Positions 1 through 7,389 of a stretch of 17,953 nucleotides of DNA are shown one piece after another. Position 1 is the stretch's first letter, and the number at the start of each line of letters is the position of its first letter. Source of the DNA: UBA11612 sp963976395 (GTDB lineage: Bacteria > Pseudomonadota > Alphaproteobacteria > Rhodospirillales > Rhodospirillaceae); assembly GCA_963976395.1 (NCBI GenBank), contig CAXBLG010000072.1, positions 1 through 17,953 on the forward strand, written 5' to 3'. Under the pieces are notes generated by a model that did no database searches, had not been told where the DNA came from, and worked only from the letters and a program-made list of their open reading frames with translations. A program made the position numbers and the translations under genes.

Positions 1-240
1 GCGCAGATTGCTGCATCTGTCCGCAAGACCGGCAAGCTCCTGGTGGTCGATCACGGCCACGAGACGATGGGCGCTTCGGCGGAGATCATCGCCCGGGCGG
101 CGATTGATGTTCCGGGGGCTAAGTTCGCCCGTCTGGCGTTCCCCGACGCACCGCCGCCGGGCAACCGCGAGATGATCCAGTGGATGACCCCCGATGCGGA
201 CAGAACCGTTGCAGCCGCTAAAAAAATGGTCGCCGCGTAA
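1..240 (+). CDS. 2-oxoacid dehydrogenase E1 component, beta subunit (C-terminal end, partial)
   Basis: The gene enters from the left edge already in frame 1 and ends at the TAA at 238-240, so only about the last 79 residues are visible. They resemble the transketolase C-terminal domain of E1 beta subunits: a 'TGKLLVVDHGHETMGASAEI' strand-helix, then 'FPDAPPPGNREM', then a final helix rich in Ala and Lys. In E1 beta this domain helps form the alpha2beta2 tetramer and the lipoyl-domain contact of pyruvate, branched-chain or acetoin-type dehydrogenase complexes. The substrate cannot be told from this fragment. A strong intrinsic terminator starts 30 bases after the stop, so this is probably the last gene of its operon. 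A transketolase-like or DXPS-like C-terminus is the main alternative. Confidence 0.72.
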   Translation, partial: AQIAASVRKTGKLLVVDHGHETMGASAEIIARAAIDVPGAKFARLAFPDAPPPGNREMIQWMTPDADRTVAAAKKMVAA

Positions 241-269
241 TGTGCTAAATCATCGCTAAGCTATGGAGG

Positions 270-299
270 CGGCGGGCATTTGTCCCGCCGTTTTCTTTT
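270..299 (+). terminator. intrinsic terminator after the E1 beta gene
   Basis: A perfect 7-bp stem, CGGCGGG (270-276) paired with CCCGCCG (284-290), encloses a 7-base loop and is followed at once by TTTTCTTTT (291-299). This is the standard Rho-independent form and is the clearest terminator in the window. The next ATG, that of the TRAP binding protein, lies only 29 bases further on. Confidence 0.88.
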
Positions 300-327
300 G
301 GATCATAAAGCGCGGGTGGTGGAATAC

Positions 328-1359
328 ATGAATCGGCTTCTTCATGTCATCATAGGCTTATGGATAGTGACGGCTTCGGTCGCAACGCGTGCAGATACCA
401 TAACCTTGCGTGTTGCTGATTATCTCCCGGTGGGTCATTTTGTGGCGGAGTTCGCCACACGTGTGTGGATGGACGACGTTGTCGCCCGCACAAACGGAAA
501 AGTGAATTTCGATTATTTTCCGGCGGAACAACTCGGTAAATCTAAAGATCTGCTCTCGCTCACACAAAGCGGTGTCACCGACGTAGGTATGGTTTCGCCG
601 TCGTTGATCACAGATAAATTGCCGCTCTCAATAGTCGCCGAGCATCCGCTTGATTTTTCATCGTCCTGTGAAGGTACGGCTGCATATTGGCCTTTGGCCA
701 AAGAAGGAGGATTGCTGGACCGCAGCGAATTCGAGCCTTTGGGCGTTCAAGCTCTATTTGTTCTGGTAACCACCCCATACCAACTCTACATGACCGACGA
801 TCCGATTACCGGAATTGAAGCGGTTCACGGCAAGAAAATTCGGATCACCGGAGGTGCCAAAGTCCTCATCGCTAAACAATTGGGAGCGGTTCCAGTTCAA
901 ATCGCCTCCCCGGAATTGATGGAGGCGCTATCTCGGGGCACGGTGGATGGCATGATGCTCTCGCCTCCGAGTGTTGTCACTTATGGTTTCGAAAATAACG
1001 TGCGGTATGCGACACGAACCGAAAACTTCGGAAACTTTGTTATCACTTACATGATCAGTAGAGAAAAACTGCGCTCCTTACCGCCTGATGTTCGTCAGGC
1101 TCTTTTGGATGCGGGTGACGCTGTGACCCGCTCTAGCTGCGGGAAGACCGACCTTGATGCAATCCGCAGCACAGAGCAGATCGGCGCCGCAGGCGTGGAA
1201 TTCATGGATCTTGAGCCAGATGCGCACGATGCCTTGGTCGCAGCCATGTCATCTTTAAACCAAAGGTGGGCTGCTGATCTCGACCGGCGCGGTAAGCCTG
1301 GCACCGCTGTGTTGGAAGCTTTTCAAAAGTCCGTGGAGACTATACGGAATCAGCCTTAG
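328..1359 (+). CDS. TRAP transporter solute-binding protein, DctP family
   Basis: A 343-residue exported protein predicted to bind an organic acid in the periplasm and deliver it to a TRAP transporter. The ATG at 328 is chosen because it gives a clean Sec signal peptide: Met-Asn-Arg, a hydrophobic core, then a likely cut near 'ATRA-DT' at residues 20-24. An in-frame TTG at 280 would place charged residues ahead of the signal and falls inside the terminator loop. DctP features are 'LRVADYLPVGHF' near the mature N-terminus, the 'GKKIRITGG' segment whose Arg172 matches the carboxylate-binding arginine of the family, and 'SRGTVDGMM' around 202-210. Length fits the family. No small (DctQ) or large (DctM) membrane subunit is adjacent, so this is an orphan here. 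The ribosome site is weak (GGTGG). Two cysteines (114, 271) could form a disulfide. The ligand is unknown. Confidence 0.87.
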   Translation: MNRLLHVIIGLWIVTASVATRADTITLRVADYLPVGHFVAEFATRVWMDDVVARTNGKVNFDYFPAEQLGKSKDLLSLTQSGVTDVGMVSPSLITDKLPLSIVAEHPLDFSSSCEGTAAYWPLAKEGGLLDRSEFEPLGVQALFVLVTTPYQLYMTDDPITGIEAVHGKKIRITGGAKVLIAKQLGAVPVQIASPELMEALSRGTVDGMMLSPPSVVTYGFENNVRYATRTENFGNFVITYMISREKLRSLPPDVRQALLDAGDAVTRSSCGKTDLDAIRSTEQIGAAGVEFMDLEPDAHDALVAAMSSLNQRWAADLDRRGKPGTAVLEAFQKSVETIRNQP

Positions 1360-1387
1360 CGAGTGTCGCTCTAAAGCGGTGCTTTTA
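1358..1387. terminator. two small hairpins between convergent genes
   Basis: AGCGA (1358-1362) pairs with TCGCT (1366-1370) around a 3-base loop. AAAGC (1373-1377) pairs with GCTTT (1381-1385), also with a 3-base loop and followed by T and A. They sit between the stop of the TRAP gene and the stop of the convergent MFS gene and overlap both ends. The stems are short, so function as a bidirectional terminator is a modest inference. Confidence 0.35.
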
Positions 1388-2710
1388 CTCACTCCACGTT
1401 CGCGCTTCGGCCAGGGCATGGCGATAGTGTTTAAGTCCGGCACCGGCGGCAATGGCCGCAAGAGGGCAGGTGATGATTGCGGCAAGGGCGATGGAGTAGC
1501 GAAGCGCTAAATCGTATCCAAAAACAAAGTCTGTAAAAAAAGCGACGAAGCTTGCACCCAAACCCAACCCGACGAGCGTATTCAAGAACAGAAAAACAGC
1601 GGACATCACCGCACGCATCTGATTCGGCGTGACTAATTGCAGAGCGGCGATAGAGACACCAAAAAACGCGTTGAGGAAGAACACCGTCGGCATTGCGGCG
1701 ATAAGAGCCAATTGGGCGTTGGGCATTAATGTTCCGGCCGCCATGGGAATAAGGGCGATGGCGACAAACATTATCGTACGAAGATTCGCATCTTCATGCC
1801 CGCGCTTCGTGAAAAACTCAGACAGAAGCGCGCCGCCAAAGGCGCCCGCCGTGCCGAAAATCAAATAGACTGTGCCGAAGCGCAGACCGACTTCGCTGGC
1901 CTCCATGCCGTAGGTGCGAATCATAAATGTCGGATACCAGTTCAAGTAGCCGTAGCCCAGAATTCCAAGGACGGCGACGCTGAAGAATATCGGCCCATAG
2001 GTACGCCATCTTGCTCTCATGAAGAGGAATACGTCTTTGGTGGAAACCTCTGCGGCGGCGCCTTCCTTGGTTTGTACCAATCCTTGCCGCGCTGGTTCGG
2101 TGATGGTCATAACCAATAAGCCGACCACTATGCCCGGTGCGCCCACGATGACAAAGGCCAGTTGCCACGGTGCCAGGGCCCCGATGATGGGCAGCGCCAC
2201 GGGATCGGTTTCCGAGATCAGGCCAAGAATCGTGCCGCCGAGGATGTAAGCCATGCCGCTGCCGAGGGTGATGCCCATAGTGAATATACTGGTGGCCCGC
2301 GCAAGTTTGCGGGGCGGAAACGAGTCGCTCAGAATCGAATAAGCGGACGGCGACAATGTTGCTTCGCCCACCCCCACGCCCATGCGGGCGAGAAACAGCA
2401 TCCCGAAAGTACGCGCTAGACCACAGGCAGCGGTCATCGCGCTCCAAAGGAAAACACCGGCGACGATGATGATCTTACGGTTTTTGCGGTCGGCGAGACG
2501 TCCAATGGGAATGCCTAAAATGGCGTAGAACAAGGCGAAGGCCATACCCTGCAATAGGCTCATCTGAAAATCGGTGATGTCGAGATCTTGCCGGATGGGG
2601 CCGACCATGAGGCTTAGGATCTGGCGATCAACGAATGACAAGATATAGGCGATGAGCAGCACCGCCAGGGCATAATTGGCCTGCGCGGGCCGCGGAAATA
2701 CCGGTTTCAT
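1385..2710 (-). CDS. MFS transporter, spinster-like type
   Basis: A 441-residue inner-membrane secondary transporter with about twelve hydrophobic segments. The N-terminal helix carries 'SFVDRQILSLM', and the loop between helices 2 and 3 carries 'GRLADRKNRK', the MFS signature A. Helix 4-5 contains 'RMGVGVGEATLSPSAYS', as in spinster-like and anion-cation symporter MFS proteins. Proteins of this type are common beside catabolic gene clusters in proteobacteria and are usually guessed to carry organic anions, lipid-like or steroid-like compounds. The ATG at 2708-2710 is preceded by GGGGAG (2715-2720 on the other strand), a good ribosome site. It is divergent from the thiolase-led catabolic block and shares the 246-base intergenic region with it, which suggests substrate uptake or export for that pathway. 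The actual substrate cannot be read from the sequence. Confidence 0.88.
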   Translation of the reverse strand: MKPVFPRPAQANYALAVLLIAYILSFVDRQILSLMVGPIRQDLDITDFQMSLLQGMAFALFYAILGIPIGRLADRKNRKIIIVAGVFLWSAMTAACGLARTFGMLFLARMGVGVGEATLSPSAYSILSDSFPPRKLARATSIFTMGITLGSGMAYILGGTILGLISETDPVALPIIGALAPWQLAFVIVGAPGIVVGLLVMTITEPARQGLVQTKEGAAAEVSTKDVFLFMRARWRTYGPIFFSVAVLGILGYGYLNWYPTFMIRTYGMEASEVGLRFGTVYLIFGTAGAFGGALLSEFFTKRGHEDANLRTIMFVAIALIPMAAGTLMPNAQLALIAAMPTVFFLNAFFGVSIAALQLVTPNQMRAVMSAVFLFLNTLVGLGLGASFVAFFTDFVFGYDLALRYSIALAAIITCPLAAIAAGAGLKHYRHALAEARTWSE

Positions 2711-2956
2711 GAATCTCCCCTAATCGGCAGCGTTCTGCGTCCCCGCATCAGATTAGCCGCTGCAGAACCTCAACCTAGCATCACAGAAACATAGGCCATA
2801 AATTTTCCGCAAAATAGGCATGTTATTGAATATATGCCTCTACATGCTGGTGGTATTTCCTCCGTTACTTGCGCATATTGCTCCTTACAGTATTGGCATA
2901 TGCTGTGAACATAAGCCTGTGCGCCAAGCTATTCGGAAAGAAAGAGGGTATTCAAA
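2711..2956. promoter_or_regulatory. divergent control region between the MFS and thiolase genes
   Basis: No gene is seen here. The region must hold the promoters for both divergent genes, although no strong sigma-70 pair was recognised. It contains inverted repeats that could be operators: GTTCTGC (2732-2738) with GCAGAAC (2762-2768), 23 bases apart, and AGGCAT (2816-2821) with ATGCCT (2834-2839), 12 bases apart. There is also a palindrome GCATATGC (2896-2903) and an upstream copy of GCATAT (2873-2878). The right end has AAAGAGGG (2941-2948), the ribosome site that supports the TTG start at 2957. Confidence 0.4.
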
Positions 2957-4108
2957 TTGCCTGAAGCTTACATTATCGACGCCGTACGTACGCCGGTGGG
3001 CCGGAAGAAAGGCTCTCTGGCTCAAATTCATCCAGCCGATCTCGGCGCTCATGTTCTCAACGCGCTTGTTGAGCGCACGGGAATCGATCCTGGTGCGGTC
3101 GACGACGTGATTTTTGGCGCGCTTGATGCCATCGGCCCCTTGGCCGGAGATATTGCGCGCACCTGTTGGGTGGTCGCTGGTCTACCTGAGCACGTTCCGG
3201 GGGTGACCGTGGACCGTCAGTGCGGCTCTTCGCAGCAGGCGGTGCATTTTGCTGCACAGGGCGTGATGAGTGGCACTCAGGACTTGGTTGTTGCCGGCGG
3301 CGTGCAGACCATGAACATGATCCCTATCACAGCGGCCATGGTGGCCGGGAAACCCTACGGCTTTGATGATCCGTTCTCGTGCTCACCCGGCTGGGTCGCC
3401 CGTTACGGATCGCAAGAGGTAAGCCAGTTCCGCTCCGCCGAAATGATTGCAGAGAAGTGGCAGGTCACCCGCGAGAGCATGGAACAGTTTGCGTTTAACA
3501 GTCACAAGAAAGCGATCGCCGCCATTGATGAAGGTCGATTTGAATCGCAGATCGCGCCGATCAATGGTCTGGCGACAGATGAAACCCCGCGCCGCGATAC
3601 GACGATTGAAAAAATGGCGACCTTGAAACCGTTGCAGCCAAATGGGCGTGTTACCGCTGGCGTTGCCAGTCAGAATGCAGATGCGTCAGCCGCTATGCTA
3701 ATCGCGTCAGAAGCCGCAGTGAAGACATACAATCTCAAACCGCGCGCCCGAATACACCATTTGTCGGTGCGTGCTGATGATCCGGTATGGATGCTCACAG
3801 CGCCCATACCTGCAACGCGTTATGCCTTTGAGAAATCTGGCATGAAGGTAAGTGATATTGATCTTTTCGAATGCAACGAAGCGTTCGCTTCAGTGCCAAT
3901 GGCATGGATGAAAGAACTCGGTATTGACCCAGATAAAGTTAACGTCAACGGCGGCGCTATTGCACTGGGACATCCTTTGGGTGCGACAGGCGTACGGCTT
4001 ATGACGACGCTGCTCAATGAACTTGAGCGCCAGGGGTTGCGCTATGGATTGCAAACCATGTGCGAAGGCGGCGGCCAAGCCAACGTCACCATCATCGAAC
4101 GCCTTTAA
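2957..4108 (+). CDS. thiolase (acetyl-CoA acyltransferase), FadA6-like
   Basis: A 383-residue thiolase that should cleave a 3-ketoacyl-CoA with CoA. The TTG start is supported by AAAGAGGG eight bases upstream and by the family N-terminus 'MPEAYIIDAVRTPVG'. Catalytic residues are visible: the nucleophile Cys89 in 'DRQCGSS', the Asn-Glu-Ala-Phe box at 307-310, His339 in 'GGAIALGHPLGATG' and Cys369 in 'MCEGGGQAN'. The last motif and 'APIPATRYA' (282-290) are typical of the FadA5/FadA6 branch of steroid thiolases rather than PhaA-type acetoacetyl-CoA thiolases. From memory it closely resembles FadA6 of the mycobacterial HIP regulon. It leads the catabolic block, and its stop is 21 bases before the next ATG. 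Thiolysis in HIP side-chain or later ring-fragment degradation is inferred. The general thiolase call is near certain. Confidence 0.93.
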   Translation: MPEAYIIDAVRTPVGRKKGSLAQIHPADLGAHVLNALVERTGIDPGAVDDVIFGALDAIGPLAGDIARTCWVVAGLPEHVPGVTVDRQCGSSQQAVHFAAQGVMSGTQDLVVAGGVQTMNMIPITAAMVAGKPYGFDDPFSCSPGWVARYGSQEVSQFRSAEMIAEKWQVTRESMEQFAFNSHKKAIAAIDEGRFESQIAPINGLATDETPRRDTTIEKMATLKPLQPNGRVTAGVASQNADASAAMLIASEAAVKTYNLKPRARIHHLSVRADDPVWMLTAPIPATRYAFEKSGMKVSDIDLFECNEAFASVPMAWMKELGIDPDKVNVNGGAIALGHPLGATGVRLMTTLLNELERQGLRYGLQTMCEGGGQANVTIIERL

Positions 4109-4129
4109 GAATTAAAGTTGGGGATTTCC

Positions 4130-5008
4130 ATGTCTAAAGTTTGTGAAAATCGTGCCGCTATTGTCACTGGTGCGGGCAGCGGTTTGGGGCGCGCTTATGC
4201 GATGGCTCTGGCGGCAGACGGCGCAGGTGTCGTTGTCAATGACATCAACGGCGAGGCCGCGAACAGCGTGGTGAGCGAGATTGAGACTGCAGGCGGTAAG
4301 GCCGTTGCTGATACCCACGACATTACAAACTGGGACGACGCGGGCAATATTGTAAAAGCTTCTATAGATGCGTTTGGCGATATTCATGCGGTTGTAAATA
4401 ACGCGGGCATTGTACGTGATCGCATGTTCACCAGCATGAGTGAGCAAGAGTGGGACGACGTTATTCGGGTTCACCTCAAAGGGCATTTTTGCGTGACCAG
4501 TCATGCCGCCCGCTACTGGCGGGAGCAGTCTAAGGCAGGCAAAGAGGTGTCGGGCCGCATTATCAATACGTCATCTGCTGCGGGGCTTCAGGGCTCAATC
4601 GCTCAGTCCAATTATGCCGCCGCCAAAGGTGGTATTGCGACGTTGACCCTTGTTCAAGCCGCGGAGATGGCACGCTACGGGGTGACGGCCAACACGTTGG
4701 CACCGCAGGCGCGAACCGGCATGACCGAAAAGCTGTTTGCCGACATGATGAAAAAACCCGACGCAGGTTTTGACATGTTTGATCCGGCCAATGTCTCGCC
4801 ATTGGTGGTTTGGCTGGCTAGTGCTCATTCGGGCGATGTTACCGGGCGCTGCTTCGAAATTTTCGGCGGTAAATTATCCGTCGCCGATGGCTGGCGAACT
4901 GGTCCTGAAGTGGACAAAGGCGGCCGCTGGGAGGCGTCAGAGATCGGAGATGCTGTACGCGGCATTATAGAACAGGCCGTTCCGCCACAAAAAATCTACG
5001 GCACATAA
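4130..5008 (+). CDS. short-chain dehydrogenase, Hsd4A / MFE-2 type (3-hydroxyacyl-CoA dehydrogenase)
   Basis: A 292-residue NAD(P)-dependent SDR. The ATG at 4130 is preferred over the in-frame TTG at 4118 because GGGG (4120-4123) is correctly spaced before it. It has the dinucleotide motif TGAGSGLG (13-20), 'NNAG' (90-93) and the catalytic Ser149, Tyr162 and Lys166. The C-terminal part 'FGGKLSVADGWRTGPEVDKG' and the following helix extend beyond a classical 250-residue SDR. They match the Hsd4A group and the SDR domain of peroxisomal D-bifunctional protein (MFE-2, HSD17B4). Members oxidise (3R)-hydroxyacyl-CoA esters, including steroid side-chain intermediates. With the MaoC hydratase at 8180 in the same block, it could supply the hydration-oxidation pair of a beta-oxidation round. 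The precise substrate is inferred from context. Confidence 0.86.
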   Translation: MSKVCENRAAIVTGAGSGLGRAYAMALAADGAGVVVNDINGEAANSVVSEIETAGGKAVADTHDITNWDDAGNIVKASIDAFGDIHAVVNNAGIVRDRMFTSMSEQEWDDVIRVHLKGHFCVTSHAARYWREQSKAGKEVSGRIINTSSAAGLQGSIAQSNYAAAKGGIATLTLVQAAEMARYGVTANTLAPQARTGMTEKLFADMMKKPDAGFDMFDPANVSPLVVWLASAHSGDVTGRCFEIFGGKLSVADGWRTGPEVDKGGRWEASEIGDAVRGIIEQAVPPQKIYGT

Positions 5009-5018
5009 AGGCCCGCCC

Positions 5019-6164
5019 ATGCGGTTTGCCTTCACCGACGAGCAAAATATGATACGCGAAGCGGCGCGCGGCTTTTTGGCTGAATGCACAGCTGCGGGCG
5101 CTCGGGCCAAAGGCATCGCCGACCCAAAAGGCTTTGAGGTTAGTCTTTGGCGCAAGATGGCTGCGGATATGGGTTGGGCTGGCCTTATCATACCCGAAGC
5201 CCATGGTGGTCTTGGCCTAGGTATGGTGGAACTCGCAGTGCTGATGGAAGAACTCGGCGCGGCGCTTATTCCGTCTCCGTTTGAAAGCACAGTGTGCCTG
5301 GCGGCCCAGATGCTTCTCATCAGCGGTGATGACATAGCTCAAAGCGAGTATTTCCCGCGCATGATTGCAGGCGAACTCACGGCAACGGTTGCGGTTACCG
5401 AACCGGGCGGGGATTGGAACCCAACCCTGACCAAATCTCAATATGTACGCCGGGGTGATGACATTCTCTTAACGGCCTTGAAACATTATGTCCCTTTCGG
5501 ACATAGCGCCGACGTCATTTTCGTTGTCGCACGTGCAGAAGGCTCACGTGGTGAGAACGGTTTGAGTATTCTCGCAATTCCCGGTGACACTGCGGGACTC
5601 AATCGCCGTTCACTTGTGACGATGGATCAAACGCGCCGCCAAGCTGCCATTACCTGCAAAGATTTGGTGTTGCCAGGATCTGCGCTGATCGGCGAGGAGG
5701 GGCAAGGACACGCGCTATTGTGCGAACTGACGCGCTTTGCCGGTACGGCTCTCGCGGCCTTTCAAGTCGGGGCGGCTCAACGCTGCCTTGATATGACTGT
5801 TGATTACACCAAGGAGCGTGTTCAATTCGGTAGGAGTATCGGCAGCTTTCAAGCGGTTAAGCACAAAGCTGCGGATATGATGATCGGCGTGGAATCGGCG
5901 CGGTCTCTGGCATACTACGCGGCCGCTCTTGCGGACTCTCAATCTCCTGAATTTCCCGAAACCGCCTCCGCCGCCAAGGTGATGTGCGCGGAGACCTACT
6001 TCAAGGTCGTTGCCGATGCGATTCAGCTACATGGTGGGATTGGCTTTACTTGGGAATACGACCTGCATCACTATTTTAAGAACGCGCGCGCTACTGAAGG
6101 CGTTCTTGGTATTCCAGATGCGCACCGCGATATGATCGCCGATTATCTTCAGCTTAGTCGGTGA
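5019..6164 (+). CDS. acyl-CoA dehydrogenase, IpdE2 (FadE33)-like beta subunit
   Basis: A 381-residue FAD-dependent acyl-CoA dehydrogenase. The N-terminal helical domain starts 'MRFAFTDEQNMIREAARGFL'. FAD contacts of the family are Arg267 with 'QFGRSIGSFQ' (269-278) and the 'QLHGGIGFTWEYDLHHY' segment (336-352). The middle beta domain is divergent: it has 'AVTEPGGDW' where canonical members have 'TEPxAGSD'. Such divergence is typical of the smaller partner in the alpha2beta2 heterotetrameric dehydrogenases of steroid degraders. Its stop is followed after only 7 bases by the GTG of the FadE30-like gene, so the two are probably translated together and form one enzyme. AAAGG at 5007-5011 is the ribosome site. 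Which half carries the catalytic base cannot be proved here. Glu346 is conserved in the FAD segment, while the partner has a clearer candidate. Confidence 0.87.
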   Translation: MRFAFTDEQNMIREAARGFLAECTAAGARAKGIADPKGFEVSLWRKMAADMGWAGLIIPEAHGGLGLGMVELAVLMEELGAALIPSPFESTVCLAAQMLLISGDDIAQSEYFPRMIAGELTATVAVTEPGGDWNPTLTKSQYVRRGDDILLTALKHYVPFGHSADVIFVVARAEGSRGENGLSILAIPGDTAGLNRRSLVTMDQTRRQAAITCKDLVLPGSALIGEEGQGHALLCELTRFAGTALAAFQVGAAQRCLDMTVDYTKERVQFGRSIGSFQAVKHKAADMMIGVESARSLAYYAAALADSQSPEFPETASAAKVMCAETYFKVVADAIQLHGGIGFTWEYDLHHYFKNARATEGVLGIPDAHRDMIADYLQLSR

Positions 6165-6171
6165 GGGTGCG

Positions 6172-7353
6172 GTGGATTTGAATTTCAGCAAAGAAGATGA
6201 AACATTCCGGGCCGAAGTCGCGGCCTGGATGAAAGCTCATCTCACCGGGCGGTTTGCGGAACTTAAAGGCCGAGGTGGTCCCGGCGATGAGCATAGTTTT
6301 CACGATCTTCGTCATGACTGGGAAAAACACATGGCGACATCTGGCTGGACCTGCGTAGGTTGGCCGAAGGAAGACGGCGGACGAGGTCTGCCCATCGAAC
6401 AACAAGTCATTTTCTATGAAGAGTATGCTCGTGCCGGCGGACCGGGCCGCGTTGGTCATATCGGTGAAGGTCTTGCGGGTCCGACAATCTCGGCCTTTGG
6501 CACTGATGCGCAAAAGAAACATTTCTTGCCGCCTATCGTTGCGGGCGAAGAACTGTGGTGTCAGGGTTACTCGGAACCTAATGCAGGGTCGGATCTCGCC
6601 AATGTGCGGACCAAGGCGCGTCTTGTGAATGGCGAATGGGTGATCGATGGTCAGAAGACCTGGACCTCGCTCGCGCAAAATGCAGATTGGTGTTTTGTAC
6701 TCTGCCGTACGGAAGAAGGCTCAAAACTCCATCGCGGCCTTTCTTATATTCTGGTGCCGATGCGCCAGCCGGGCATCACCGTGCGACCCATTGTTCAGAT
6801 GACGGGGACGTCCGAGTTCAACGAGGTGTTCTTCGATGGTGCTCGTACCGCGGGAGACAATATCGTGGGCGAGCCGGGCGACGGATGGCGTGTTGCCATG
6901 GGTACGCTGGCGTTTGAACGCGGCATTTCAACGCTCGGCCAACAAATGCAATTCCGAAATGAACTGGACGCGATCATCGACATTGCGCGTCAAAATGGCC
7001 GCGACCGCGACCCGATGATCCGTCGCCGCCTTGTCGATGCTTGGATCGGCCTCAAAGCGTTGCGCGCAAATGCTCTGCGTATGCTTAGCAAACCGGCGGC
7101 AGCGGAATTGCCGCGTGAAGCGTATATCTACAAAATCTCTTGGGCCACTTGGCACCGCGATCTGGGCAAGCTGGCGATGGACGTGCTCGGTCCGGATGCT
7201 GAGATCGGTGAGGATTTGCCCTATGACCTGACGGCGTTGCAGCGCTTATTCTTGTTTGTGCGGGCCGATACCATTTACGCCGGGACCAACCAGATTCAAC
7301 GCAATATCATCGCCGAGCGGGCTCTTGGTATGCCCAAGGAGCCCCGGAATTAA
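6172..7353 (+). CDS. acyl-CoA dehydrogenase, IpdE1 (FadE30)-like alpha subunit
   Basis: A 393-residue acyl-CoA dehydrogenase starting at a GTG with GAGGG just upstream (6163-6167). The acyl-CoA and FAD binding segment 'QGYSEPNAGSDLANVRTKA' lies at 131-149. 'TGTSEFNEVFFDGAR' (211-225) and 'DTIYAGTNQIQRNIIAERAL' (366-385) follow in family order. The glutamate that acts as base in medium-chain enzymes is replaced by Ala370 in 'YAGTNQ'. Glu249 in 'FERG' sits at the alternative helix-G position used by isovaleryl-CoA dehydrogenase and by ChsE1, so it is the likely base. The protein strongly recalls mycobacterial FadE30, renamed IpdE1, which with IpdE2 dehydrogenates 5-hydroxy-HIP-CoA. Adjacent genes for the two subunits are the reported arrangement in steroid-degrading proteobacteria. 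The exact substrate here is inferred. Confidence 0.9.
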   Translation: MDLNFSKEDETFRAEVAAWMKAHLTGRFAELKGRGGPGDEHSFHDLRHDWEKHMATSGWTCVGWPKEDGGRGLPIEQQVIFYEEYARAGGPGRVGHIGEGLAGPTISAFGTDAQKKHFLPPIVAGEELWCQGYSEPNAGSDLANVRTKARLVNGEWVIDGQKTWTSLAQNADWCFVLCRTEEGSKLHRGLSYILVPMRQPGITVRPIVQMTGTSEFNEVFFDGARTAGDNIVGEPGDGWRVAMGTLAFERGISTLGQQMQFRNELDAIIDIARQNGRDRDPMIRRRLVDAWIGLKALRANALRMLSKPAAAELPREAYIYKISWATWHRDLGKLAMDVLGPDAEIGEDLPYDLTALQRLFLFVRADTIYAGTNQIQRNIIAERALGMPKEPRN

Positions 7354-7389
7354 AGAACCGGACTTAAAGAAGACTGTAAGGATGACTTT

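Noticed and set aside
280..327. TTG start for the TRAP binding protein
   Set aside because: It lies in the loop of the terminator and would put charged residues in front of the signal peptide.
1818..2447. A 209-residue open frame on the minus strand
   Set aside because: It lies inside the MFS gene in another frame of the same strand, has a low-complexity Arg/His/Gly-rich translation, and the MFS frame has clear transmembrane helices.
2869..2915. Sigma-70 promoter for the thiolase-led block (TTGCGC/TATTGG or TTACAG/CATAAG)
   Set aside because: Matches are poor or the spacing is 19 bases; no pair is convincing, so no promoter was placed.
2820..3110. A 96-residue open frame starting in the MFS/thiolase gap
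   Set aside because: It runs into the thiolase gene in another frame; no ribosome site and no family resemblance after its hydrophobic start.
6154..6678. A 174-residue open frame antisense to the FadE30-like gene
   Set aside because: The plus-strand frame has full acyl-CoA dehydrogenase motifs; the antisense translation shows no recognisable domain and has no ribosome site that I can see.
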